A program made the translations under genes and the position numbers. From NCBI GenBank assembly GCA_002440745.1, contig DJVB01000030.1:66114-130113 (forward strand): a stretch of DNA of 64,000 nt, given 5' to 3'. Positions 11,461 through 19,700 of this stretch are shown here, in pieces; within the stretch, counting starts at the first letter, position 1; the number at the start of each line of letters is the position of its first letter. The notes beneath the pieces were generated by a model. It had not been told where the DNA came from. It did no database searches and was given only the letters and a program-made list of their open reading frames with translations. The DNA is from Bacteroidales bacterium UBA6267. GTDB lineage: Bacteria > Bacteroidota > Bacteroidia > Bacteroidales > UBA1556.

Positions 11461-11490
11461 AAAAAAGCAGGAATTTAAATTTTCCTGCTT
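11461..11490 (-). terminator. Rho-independent terminator after the NifX-like gene
   Basis: A 9-bp perfect stem (AAGCAGGAA / TTCCTGCTT) with an 8-base loop is followed by a T-run when read on the minus strand. It lies 33 bp past the stop of the NifX-like gene at 11523, so it separates that gene from the giant gene. Confidence 0.8.
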
Positions 11491-11522
11491 ATTGGCAATA
11501 TTGTTTAATCCAAAACTTTAAC

Positions 11523-11861
11523 CTATAACTTCTGCAATTGCTCGTTTTGAAATTTCTCATAAGATTCCTTTAAGGTTAAATTATGAGCGTCCACATAGAT
11601 GTTAAGCTCAAGGAGGTTGAGGATTTTAAGTGCAGTTTCGCCGGGTCCATTGCCTGTGATAATCACATCCGGCTTAAGGTCAAACACTTTTTGCGCTGTT
11701 GCAGTACCTGCGCCATGGGCTTCGTTTTTTACCGCACTATTGTCATACGATTTCAACTCATTAGTGTCGGTGTCAAAAATAACAAGATGTTCGGCTCTGC
11801 CAAATCTGCTGTCAATTAAAGAGTCCCATTCGGAACCGGTTGATGTAAAAAGAATTTTCAT
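11523..11861 (-). CDS. NifX/NifB-family (FeMo-co type) metal-cluster-binding protein
   Basis: A 112-residue, single-domain protein of the dinitrogenase iron-molybdenum cofactor superfamily (PF02579, COG1433). Family features seen: the N-terminal strand MKILFTSTG, RFGRAEHLVIFD at 19-30, a glycine-rich HGAGTATAQ near 49-57 and GNGPGE near 70. The family binds Fe-S, Mo-Fe or Mo-Cu clusters as carriers. No nif genes are present, so nitrogen fixation is not implied. It follows the two MinD-like ATPase genes on the same strand but is separated from them by 488 bp of repeat-rich DNA, so it may have its own promoter. A terminator follows directly. The cysteine-free sequence differs from Cys-containing ORP proteins. 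Confidence 0.85.
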   Translation of the reverse strand: MKILFTSTGSEWDSLIDSRFGRAEHLVIFDTDTNELKSYDNSAVKNEAHGAGTATAQKVFDLKPDVIITGNGPGETALKILNLLELNIYVDAHNLTLKESYEKFQNEQLQKL

Positions 11862-12349
11862 AATTTATTGGTTGTTAGTTGTTTATTGTTTATTGTTTAT
11901 TGTTTGTTGTTTGTTGTTTGTTGTTTATTGTTTGTTGTTTATTGTTTTGCCAAAGGCATCCCTTTGGGAGTTGTTTGTTCCTCCTTCGCCCATCTCCTTT
12001 GCCGAGGCTACGGAGATCAAGGGCTTTGGAGGATAAATGTTTGTTGTTTATCCTTATTTCATTATTGGTAATTCGTTGTTTGATATTCACAATTTCCACT
12101 TTTATCTTTCCACTATTCACTTTGAACTTCTCACTTTTGTCTTTTGTCTTCGATTGTTTGTTGTTTTCAGTTATCGGTTGTCTGTTTTCGGTTATCAGTT
12201 TTCGGGTTGCTGGAGCGAAGCGGAATGATTACAAATTGTTTAACGGAATCGGTTGTCGGTTATCGGTAGTCCAGCCCTCTGCTCCCTGCTCCATGCTCTC
12301 TGCACCCTGCGCTCTGCGCCTTGCTCCCTGCTCCCTGCTCCCTGCCCAT
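11862..12349. repeat. Repeat-rich intergenic region with two heptanucleotide arrays
   Basis: Positions 11870-11948 are a degenerate 7-bp array (TTGTTTA/TTGTTTG). Positions 12274-12347 are a second, GC-richer 7-bp array (CCCTGCT variants), beginning 3 bp after the stop of the ATPase gene. Between them lie more short degenerate repeats (TCGGTTATCAG-like) and a GC-rich patch at 11947-12033. The reading frames across this stretch are low-complexity and show no protein character, so I call no gene. Confidence 0.75.
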
Positions 12350-13228
12350 TCACTTCTTAGAAATTGTCTCAACAATTTTCCCCCACGCCTCTTCAATTTG
12401 CAATTTGATAGGCGAATCCGTTTCAACAATGGTCTTCTTCAAAATCATCGCTTTATTGAATTCTGTATCAAAATGTAAATCAGCTAAAAGTGTGATGTTT
12501 TCCTCTCCAAGAAATTGATGTATTTCATCGGTCATGCTTGGGTTTAGGTCTGATTTGTTGATGATGCAGCCCATCTTCATACGGGTACGCTGTATCACTT
12601 TTACCACTCGTTTTAAGTCGTGGAGACCGCTCATAGTTGGCTCTGTGACCAATAACGCATAGTTAGCCCCTGCCAATGCCGACACTACCGGACAACCTGT
12701 GCCCGGACTTCCATCAACAAGCATGATGCTTTTGTTTTCTTTCTGTCCGATTTCTTTGGCTTCCGCTTTCACCCGTGCCACAAGTTTACCCGAATTGTCG
12801 GCTCCAATACCCATCGTGGCATGAACCATCTTGGTGCCGGTTCGTATATTCGATTTGTACAAGATTCCCGACTTTCGTGGCAGCATTTCAATAGCTTGCT
12901 CCGGACATACCTTTCGACAATAGTCGCAACCTTCACAGTCAAGTTCCGAAACTTTGTAACCATCTTCATTGAAATCTATGGCACCAAATCGGCAAACTTG
13001 CTGACAACGACCACATTGACTGCATAGTTCCGAATTGATTCGGGCTATTTCACCACTGTAAAAATCGTAACTTTCGCTAAAATCAGGCTCTAATAAAAGG
13101 TGCATATTGGCCGCGTCCACATCGCAGTCGGCAATAACAGCTTCTTTACCTATTAATACCGATAATGCTGCTGTAACTGAGGTTTTTCCTGTTCCTCCTT
13201 TTCCCGACAAAACAACTATCTCAGTCAT
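12350..13228 (-). CDS. MinD-like ATPase with inserted 2[4Fe-4S] ferredoxin domain (first of pair)
   Basis: A 292-residue COG1149-type ATPase. A deviant Walker A, SGKGGTGKT, sits at 8-16. A bacterial ferredoxin domain is inserted after it, with two four-cysteine motifs at C69/72/75/79 and C98/101/104/108. The second half returns to the MinD/Mrp fold, with VDGSPGTGCPV as the switch region. Such proteins occur in pairs beside NifX-like proteins in anaerobes and in the Desulfovibrio orange-protein locus, where ATP-driven cluster assembly is proposed. Here the gene overlaps the upstream paralogue by 8 bp, so translation is probably coupled and a heterodimer is plausible. It is not a division-site MinD: it lacks the MinE-linked context and carries Fe-S clusters. 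Confidence 0.9.
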   Translation of the reverse strand: MTEIVVLSGKGGTGKTSVTAALSVLIGKEAVIADCDVDAANMHLLLEPDFSESYDFYSGEIARINSELCSQCGRCQQVCRFGAIDFNEDGYKVSELDCEGCDYCRKVCPEQAIEMLPRKSGILYKSNIRTGTKMVHATMGIGADNSGKLVARVKAEAKEIGQKENKSIMLVDGSPGTGCPVVSALAGANYALLVTEPTMSGLHDLKRVVKVIQRTRMKMGCIINKSDLNPSMTDEIHQFLGEENITLLADLHFDTEFNKAMILKKTIVETDSPIKLQIEEAWGKIVETISKK

Positions 13229-14099
13229 GATTCAAATGATTTTCGATGTTTATAAAAAGTTCGGAAATGGCTTTTCTGAGTTTTTCATTTCCTCGCACTG
13301 CAATTTTCCCTTGAGAATAATCCTCTGCAATTTTTCGGTCGAAGGGAATACGCGCAAGGATGGGAATTTCTTCTGAAATGCAATAGTTTTCTACTTCATC
13401 ATCTCCAATTCCATAACGATTTATCACCACTCCAAATTTCTTGTTTAAGCCTCGCATGGTTTCAATTGCTAAACGAAGGTCATTTAATCCAAATGGAGTT
13501 GGTTCAGTTGCAAGCACCACAAAATCAGTGTTTTTTGTTGCTGCTATCACCGGACACGAAGTTCCTGGCGGGCAGTCGAAAAGCTGAATGGAACTGTCGC
13601 TAAAATGCTGGTTTACATATTCATGCGCTTGGTTTATTAGGGGAACAGCCTGTTCCTCTTCCAACGAAAGCCGACATTCCATAAAATTTAAAGCGCCATT
13701 TTTCAAGATACCAATTTCGCCAATTTTGTGCGGTTTCATGGGTAAGGCCTCTTCCGGACATAGTTCGGAGCACGCGTAGCAACTATGACAAAGCTCTTTG
13801 AAAACGGCCACCATTGTTCCTAACTGCAACACTGCGTGGAATTTGCAATTGGTAGTACATGCTCCGCAAAGGGTGCAGCGGCTTTCATCCCATTGCGGTA
13901 TCGCTTTGAAAATTTCTTCTTGAAGTGAGAAATCGCCTTCAATAAAAATTTTGCTATTTGGTTCTTCAACATCCAAATCGACTAATAAACAATCGGTTTT
14001 TTCGCTGATATAGCTTGCTAAATTTGTAGAAATCAGTGTTTTGCCTGTTCCACCCTTTCCGCTCGCTATAGCAATTTTTACAGGCTTCGATTTATCCAT
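13221..14099 (-). CDS. MinD-like ATPase with inserted 2[4Fe-4S] ferredoxin domain (second of pair)
   Basis: A 292-residue paralogue of the next gene. The Walker A SGKGGTGKT is at 13-21, the ferredoxin cysteines are at C75/78/81/85 and C104/107/110/114, and LFDCPPGTSCPV forms the switch region. Equal length with clearly diverged sequence suggests an old duplication that works as a heteromeric pair, as in the ORP loci. The start at 14099 lies 10 bp after the ZIP transporter stop, so both are likely in one transcript. Predicted role: ATP-dependent handling of a metal or Fe-S cluster for the NifX-like proteins in the same cluster. That role is inferred from context and is not shown by the sequence alone. 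Confidence 0.9.
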   Translation of the reverse strand: MDKSKPVKIAIASGKGGTGKTLISTNLASYISEKTDCLLVDLDVEEPNSKIFIEGDFSLQEEIFKAIPQWDESRCTLCGACTTNCKFHAVLQLGTMVAVFKELCHSCYACSELCPEEALPMKPHKIGEIGILKNGALNFMECRLSLEEEQAVPLINQAHEYVNQHFSDSSIQLFDCPPGTSCPVIAATKNTDFVVLATEPTPFGLNDLRLAIETMRGLNKKFGVVINRYGIGDDEVENYCISEEIPILARIPFDRKIAEDYSQGKIAVRGNEKLRKAISELFINIENHLNHD

Positions 14100-14109
14100 T
14101 TTCTTTGGA

Positions 14110-14853
14110 TTAATGATTTATAGTCATTAAATAAATAATTGACACGCCTATAATAATTAGTATGATTTGAATAAGTGTGTCTTTAATTTTTGTTTTTCGG
14201 TGCATTTCCGGAATCAAATCCGCAAGGGCAATATAAAGAAAACTTGCTGCTGAAAAAGCTAATGCGTAAGGAATCAGCCATTTAATGGATTCTAAGGTAT
14301 AATATGCAGCTATACCAAAGACTAAAGCGGTGCTTCCTGAGAAAATATTTGCCCAAAAAGCTGTTTTCTTCTTTAAGCCTGATGATATGAGGATGCCGAA
14401 ATCGCCTAATTCTTGGGGTATTTCGTGCAGCATCACTGATATGGTGACAAAAACTCCCATCTCAATGGAAGTGAGAAAGGAAGCGGCGATAACAATTCCG
14501 TCAATGGCATTGTGAAAAGCGTCTCCAATTAAAATTAGGGGTGCAGCGGCGTGAGTTTTTCGTTCACATTCCTGATTCCCACAACTGCGCCACAAGATAA
14601 TTTTTTCTAAAATGAAAAAGAAAAGGATGCCAATCAACACCCATTGAAGCACCGTTTTAACATCTGCTTGTAGGATAGCTTTCGGAATCATTCCTAAAAG
14701 TGCGGCTCCTAATAATGTTCCACCGGCAAGATACATTAGATAGTTGCTGATTATCAGTAGCTTCTGGTTATTTAAAGCAAGTAGAAGCCCTGCCAATGCC
14801 ACTGATCCAACACTTCCTGCTATGAGTGAAATGATGAGATAAGTTAATGTCAT
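14110..14853 (-). CDS. ZIP-family divalent metal transporter
   Basis: A 247-residue integral membrane protein with about eight hydrophobic segments. The family signature in TM IV, HNAIDG, begins at H114, and TM V carries HEIPQELGD from H143; these residues form the binuclear metal site of ZIP carriers. A short cytoplasmic loop at about 90-105 has two Cys and one His instead of the usual His-rich loop. ZIP proteins import Zn, Fe or Mn into the cytoplasm. Its place 10 bp ahead of two Fe-S ATPases and near two NifX-like proteins suggests it feeds metal to that system. The substrate cannot be fixed from sequence. Only a weak AAAGG precedes the ATG. Confidence 0.9.
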   Translation of the reverse strand: MTLTYLIISLIAGSVGSVALAGLLLALNNQKLLIISNYLMYLAGGTLLGAALLGMIPKAILQADVKTVLQWVLIGILFFFILEKIILWRSCGNQECERKTHAAAPLILIGDAFHNAIDGIVIAASFLTSIEMGVFVTISVMLHEIPQELGDFGILISSGLKKKTAFWANIFSGSTALVFGIAAYYTLESIKWLIPYALAFSAASFLYIALADLIPEMHRKTKIKDTLIQIILIIIGVSIIYLMTINH

Positions 14854-14879
14854 ACCTTTTGTTTTCTATTATTAGGGTA

Positions 14880-14928
14880 AAAAAACTAAAACTCAGTCCG
14901 GTGTTAAAACCGCCGGGCTGAGTTTTTT
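14880..14928. terminator. Strong hairpin terminator between NifX-like and ZIP genes
   Basis: CTCAGTCCGG (14892-14901) pairs with CCGGGCTGAG (14913-14922), with one G-U pair. T-runs lie on both sides, so it can work in either direction. It lies just after the stop of the His-tailed NifX-like gene on the minus strand and splits the cluster into two transcripts. Confidence 0.8.
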
Positions 14929-14931
14929 GGA

Positions 14932-15303
14932 TTAATGATGATGATGGTGATGATGGTCGTGATCATCATGGTTGCAATAGTTTGCATTGAGGGTTAGTTG
15001 GCCATTTAAAAACATAGAAACCAATGTTTTAGGCTCTAAAATCGGTGCGCCAACAAAAACATCAATGCCAAAGCCATTAAAAAGATTTATGGCTTGTTGA
15101 CCCATTCCGCCGGCAATTACCGTAGTGGCACCATTAGCCGAAACCCATCTTGGATAGGTTCCCGGAAGGTGCTCAGGTGGATCCAAATAAACTACAGAAA
15201 CAATCTTGTCGTCTTCGACATCAATATATGCAAATGCTTCGCATTGTCCAAAATGTGCTGATAAAACTTCACCAACAACCGGTATTGCAATTCTTCTTTT
15301 CAT
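14932..15303 (-). CDS. NifX-family protein with histidine-rich C-terminal tail
   Basis: A 123-residue member of the same COG1433 superfamily as the gene at 11523. Features: an N-terminal RIAIPVVGE strand, a SAHFGQCEAF motif with a Cys near residue 20, IAGGMGQQA near 64-72, and a C-terminal tail with one Cys, Asp residues and about ten His (about 109-123). The tail is a likely metal-binding extension. Similar tails are known in anaerobe and archaeal homologues. It is 22 bp downstream of the DUF5320-type gene and followed by a strong terminator, so the two form a short unit of their own. Together with the ZIP transporter the His tail favours a metal storage or delivery role (inference). Confidence 0.88.
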   Translation of the reverse strand: MKRRIAIPVVGEVLSAHFGQCEAFAYIDVEDDKIVSVVYLDPPEHLPGTYPRWVSANGATTVIAGGMGQQAINLFNGFGIDVFVGAPILEPKTLVSMFLNGQLTLNANYCNHDDHDHHHHHHH

Positions 15304-15325
15304 AAAAATTAGTTAAATTGTATTG

Positions 15326-15571
15326 TTAAAAATCCGAACCATGTCGATGCTGAAAACCCATGCCTCGGCGACCAAAACCTCGACCCATTCCTCTACCTCG
15401 TCCCAAACCTTGTCCTCTGATTGGGGACATTGTTTCCGTTTTATTTGTTTCTTCTTCTGTTGTTGGGTTGCTTTGGGCTGCTCTACCATTTCCATAGTTT
15501 GTGCATTTTCCCATGCCTCTTCCGGTCATTGCGCCTTGTCCTGAAGGGCCTTTTCTATCAAATCCTGGCAT
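15326..15571 (-). CDS. DUF5320-type glycine/arginine-rich mini-protein
   Basis: An 81-residue protein opening MPGFDRKGPSGQGAMTGRGM, the hallmark of DUF5320, whose members read M-P-x-x-D-x-x-GPxGxGxMTGRGxGxC. The rest holds an acidic Thr/Glu stretch and a Gly/Arg/Met/Phe repeat tail ending in HRHG. The frame extends 30 codons upstream, but the start at 15571 is fixed by a textbook AAGGAGG ribosome site and by the family N-terminus. Function is unknown. The family is confined largely to anaerobes and sits beside NifX/MinD-ATPase genes, as here. The strong Shine-Dalgarno is unusual in Bacteroidota and may reflect acquisition from another phylum. Confidence 0.85.
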   Translation of the reverse strand: MPGFDRKGPSGQGAMTGRGMGKCTNYGNGRAAQSNPTTEEETNKTETMSPIRGQGLGRGRGMGRGFGRRGMGFQHRHGSDF

Positions 15572-15573
15572 AT

Positions 15574-15587
15574 TTACCTCCTTCTTT
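15574..15587 (-). promoter_or_regulatory. Strong Shine-Dalgarno site of the DUF5320-type gene
   Basis: AAGAAGGAGGTAAAT directly precedes the ATG at 15571 on the minus strand. I see no comparable site before the neighbouring genes, whose starts have only A/T-rich leaders as usual in Bacteroidota. It decides the start of this gene. Confidence 0.85.
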
Positions 15588-15835
15588 AGAATTGTTAAAC
15601 TTATTCCATCTGTTAGAATGGACGATTTCATGCTGAAATACTTTGCAAAGATAATGAACATAAGTTCAAAACAAACATTTATTTTAAAAATTTTGTTAGT
15701 ACTTAAATATCTCTAAATCAATGAATAAATTCGTAGAGATCATTTTTTAAATTCTAATTAAGATTTTTTTCCCTCTCTTCTTTTGCTAATTCGAAAATGT
15801 TCCAAAGAAATTCAATCTGATGTTTTATAAAAATC

Positions 15836-15843
15836 TACTTTTG
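15836..15843 (+). promoter_or_regulatory. Candidate -7 box very close to the CvfB start
   Basis: TACTTTTG matches TAnnTTTG exactly but ends only 4 bp before the ATG at 15848. If used, transcription would begin at or next to the start codon, giving a leaderless mRNA. No good -33 TTTG is visible. Confidence 0.45.
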
Positions 15844-15847
15844 CCTT

Positions 15848-16693
15848 ATGATACAAGCAGGGGATTATAATTTATTGATAATTGACCGATTAACCGATTT
15901 TGGTTTTTTTCTGGTTGATAAAGAGCGGACCGGCGAAGTGCTGTTGCCAAATCGTTATATGACTGATTCAATGGCGGTTGGTGATTTTTTGGAGGTTTTT
16001 GTCTATTTAGATTCTGAGGATAGAATCGTTGCTACAACTGAGGAGCCTTTAATCACACTTGGTGAGTTTGCCTATTTGCAAGTTTTGGAAGAGACACGAT
16101 ATGGAGCCTTTTTAGACTGGGGTTTGCCCCGCGATTTATTGGTGCCTTTTGCCGAAATGGAAACTCCCATGAAAAAACGTAATTTTTATCCGGTCACATT
16201 GTTTTTAGATGAGAAAACCCAAAGATTGGCTGCAAGCTCCAAAATCTATCGTTTTTTAAAGCCTGCGGATTCCGACTCTTTTTCTTTGAATGATGAAGTA
16301 AAAGGATTTGTGTACGAAGAAATGGAGATCGGATTTAAAGTAGTAGTTGATAGTCAGTTTCGAGGAATGATTTATAAAAATCAGGTTTTTTCGCCCCTCT
16401 CTGTCGGTGATTTCATTACGGCTTATGTTAAGGAAATTCGTGAAGATGGAAAAATTGATTTGGTTTTGCAAAAAGCCGGTTACGAGGTTGTGGAGCCTGT
16501 CGCAGAAAAAATATTAAAAGAATTGAAACTCAATAATGGTTTTCTCCCATTCCACGATAAAACGGAACCTGAAATTATCAAAAGTCGTTTTGGAATTAGT
16601 AAAAAAATATTTAAGAAAGCTATTGGTAAACTATTTAAAGATAAAATCATCGGGCTTACCGAAAAAGGAATCACACTTGTAAATCAAAAATAG
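15848..16693 (+). CDS. cvfB: CvfB/YitL-like S1-domain RNA-binding protein
   Basis: A 281-residue cytoplasmic protein matching the CvfB family in length and plan. Consecutive S1-like OB folds open with IQAGDYNLLIIDRLTDFGFF and continue through GAFLDWGLPRDLLVPFAEM and a third S1-like unit (VKGFVYEEMEIGFKVVVD...GKIDLVLQ). A C-terminal winged-helix-like part (about 215-281) carries SRFGISKKIFKKAIGKLFKD. CvfB proteins bind RNA and affect virulence gene expression in Firmicutes; the role in Bacteroidota is unclear. It is a single-gene unit divergent from the DUF5320 gene. Confidence 0.82.
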   Translation: MIQAGDYNLLIIDRLTDFGFFLVDKERTGEVLLPNRYMTDSMAVGDFLEVFVYLDSEDRIVATTEEPLITLGEFAYLQVLEETRYGAFLDWGLPRDLLVPFAEMETPMKKRNFYPVTLFLDEKTQRLAASSKIYRFLKPADSDSFSLNDEVKGFVYEEMEIGFKVVVDSQFRGMIYKNQVFSPLSVGDFITAYVKEIREDGKIDLVLQKAGYEVVEPVAEKILKELKLNNGFLPFHDKTEPEIIKSRFGISKKIFKKAIGKLFKDKIIGLTEKGITLVNQK

Positions 16694-16722
16694 AAGATTT
16701 TTCGGTTGATATTTTATAATGC

Positions 16723-16740
16723 TAAGTTAATTTTAACTTA
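16723..16740. repeat. Perfect 18-bp palindrome upstream of the lamin-tail protein gene
   Basis: TAAGTTAA and TTAACTTA are separated by TT. It sits in the 105-bp gap between the CvfB stop and the next start. It also contains GTTAAT and CTTAAC hexamers 11 bp apart (16726 and 16737), the spacing seen in the PHO-box-like arrays listed below. Confidence 0.5.
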
Positions 16741-16798
16741 ACAGAGGGTATTTGTTAAAAAATTTTCTTTGTCCCTCAAATTAATTAAAAATATAATT

Positions 16799-19700
16799 AT
16801 GAAATTCAAACAGTTATTCATTTTTCTTATTGGTTTTTTGCCGCTTCTTGCAAGTGCACAGGCAAACAAAAACGCGGTTGCATTTTCTCCTGTGCCCGGA
16901 GTGCCTAATTTGGTTATTACCGAAATTAATTATAACGGACCGGAGAGCGGAACGGACACTACCGAGTTTATTGAGATTTACAATAACGACACCGTTGCGG
17001 TTAATATGGCCGGATTTTCCTTTACCAAAGGAATCACCTACACTTTCCCACAAGTGGTAGTTGGAGTTGGACAGTATTTCGTTATTGCCTACGACAGTTT
17101 GAAAGTGAACGATTTCTTCAATATATCTTCTTATAAATGGACTAGCGGTGGTTTGTCCAATGGTGGTGAAGAGTTGCTTTTGGTAACCTCTACTGGTGAT
17201 ACTATTGACAGAGTTGTATTTGATGACGGAGGCAGTTGGCCAACTTCACCTGATGGTTTTGGTCCAAGTTTGACTTTATGCGATGTAAATTCCGACAATT
17301 CCTTAGCAGCAAATTGGAGTGCAGCCACAACTTTTGCTGGTGTGAATGCAGCCGGTGATAGCATTTTTGCTAATCCGGGAGCAGGATGTGGAGCAGGTCC
17401 AACACCGATTGGCGATACAATTGCACCTTATGTGATGAGTGCAACTGCTTTAAGTGATACGGTTGTAGAAGTGAAATTCAGCGAAGTAGTTGATACAACT
17501 GCTTTAAATTCAGTTAACTATACGGGTTTAACTGCAATTTCAACTATTAGTTTTCAAGCAAATCAAACCGATGTTCATCTAAATCTTTCCACAGCTTTAA
17601 CTAACGGTCAGACGTATAATCTCACCATCAACAACGTGAAAGACACTGCACAAAATATGATGGATTCAGCTCAGACTTTTGCAGTACTTTATAACGCTCC
17701 TCAAACTCCGGTTGATAGCATCGCACCTTACGTAATGAATGCAACTGCTTTAAGCGATACGGTTGTTGAAGTGAAATTCAGCGAAGTTGTTGATACAACT
17801 GCCCTAAATTCAGCTAACTATACCGGTTTAACTGCGATTTCAACTATTAGTTTCCAATCAAATCACACTGATGTTCATCTCAATCTTTCCACAGCATTAA
17901 CAAGCGGTCAGACCTATAATCTTACCATTAACAACGTGAAAGACACTGCACAAAACGGGATGGATTCTGCTCAAACTTTTGCGATTTTATACCAATCAAG
18001 TTTACCTCCTTTCAGCGGTATTCCTAATTTAGTTATCACTGAGATTAACTACAACGGACCGGAGAGCGGAACGGACACTACCGAGTTTATTGAGATTTAC
18101 AATAACGACACCGTTGCGGTAAATATGGCTGGGTTTTCCATCACTGAGGGGGTAGTTTATACATTCCCACAGGTTGTACTTGGAGTTGGACAGTATTTTG
18201 TTCTTTCATTAGATAGTGTGAAAGTGAACAATTTTTTCAATATTTCTTCTTACAAATGGATCAGCGGTGGTTTGTCCAATGGTGGTGAGGATCTGCTTTT
18301 AGTAACTTCTACCGGCGACACCATTGATTATGTAAACTTCGATGACGGAGGCAGTTGGCCAACTTCACCTGATGGTTTTGGTCCAAGTTTGACTTTGTGT
18401 GATGTGAATTCCGACAATTCCTTAGCAGCAAACTGGAGTGCAGCCACAACTTTTGCTGGTGTGAATGCAGCCGGTGATAGCATTTTTGCTAATCCGGGCG
18501 CAGGATGTGGAGCCGGTCCAACACCGGTTGGCGATACAATTGCACCTTATGTGATGAGTGCAACTGCTTTAAGTGATACAGTTGTAGAAGTGAAATTCAC
18601 TGAAGTAGTTGATACAACTGCTTTAAATTCAGGTAACTATACGGGTTTAACTGCAATTTCAACTATTAGTTTTCAAGCAAATCAAACCGATGTTCATCTA
18701 AATCTTTCCACAGCTTTAACCAACGGTCAGACGTATAATCTCACGATTAACAACGTGAAAGACACTGCACAAAATATGATGGATTCAGCTCAGACTTTTG
18801 CAGTACTTTATAACGCTCCTCAAACTCCGGTTGATAGCATCGCACCTTACGTAATGAGTGCAACTGCTTTAAGCGATACGGTTGTAGAAGTGAAATTCAG
18901 CGAAGTTGTTGATACAACTGCCCTAAATTCAGCTAACTATACCGGTTTAACATTAATTTCAACTATTAGTTTCCAAGCAAATCAAACTGATGTTCATCTC
19001 AATCTTTCCACAGCATTAACAAGCGGTCAGACCTATAATCTTACCATTAACAACGTGAAAGACACTGCACAAAATATGATGGATTCAGCTCAAACTTTTG
19101 CGATTTTATACCAATCAAGTTTACCACCTTTCAGCGGTATTCCTAATTTAGTTATTTCCGAAATTAACTATAATGGACCGGAGAGCGGAACGGACACTAC
19201 CGAGTTTATTGAGATTTACAATAACGACACCGTTGCGGTAAATATGGCCGGATTTTCCTTTACCAAAGGAATCACCTACACTTTCCCACAAGTGGTAGTT
19301 GGAGTTGGACAGTATTTCGTTATTGCCTTCGACAGTGTGAAAGTGAACAATTTCTTCAATATTTCTTCTTATAAATGGACCAGCGGTGGTTTGTCGAATA
19401 GTGGTGAAGAGTTGCTTTTGGTAACCTCTACTGGTGATACAATTGACAGAGTTGTATTTGATGACGGAGGCAGTTGGCCAACTTCACCAGACGGAAATGG
19501 TCCAAGTTTGACTTTGTGTGATGTGAATTCCGACAATTCCTTAGCAGCAAATTGGAGTGCAGCCACAACTTTTGCTGGTGTGAATGCAGCCGGTGATAGC
19601 ATTTTTGCTAATCCGGGAGCAGGATGTGGTTTTGTGCCTCCTCCAGCCAGCGATACAATTCCTCCTGTTGTTCTAAGCGTAACTCCGGTAAATGCTTCAA

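Noticed and set aside
11868..12478. Plus-strand frames of up to about 200 codons rich in Leu, Phe, Val and Cys
   Set aside because: They are made of heptanucleotide repeats and antisense of the ATPase gene. No start site or protein family character is seen.
12350..14099. Cell-division MinD
   Set aside because: Each ATPase contains eight cysteines in two ferredoxin motifs and sits with metal genes. MinC and MinE are absent.
11523..15303. Nitrogen fixation accessory genes
   Set aside because: NifX/NifB-type domains alone do not imply nif. No nifHDK, nifE or nifN is present and the partners are ferredoxin-containing MinD-like ATPases.
16769..16798. TTG start ten codons before the LTD protein ATG
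   Set aside because: It would add ten residues in front of a good signal peptide. ATG at 16799 is the natural start.
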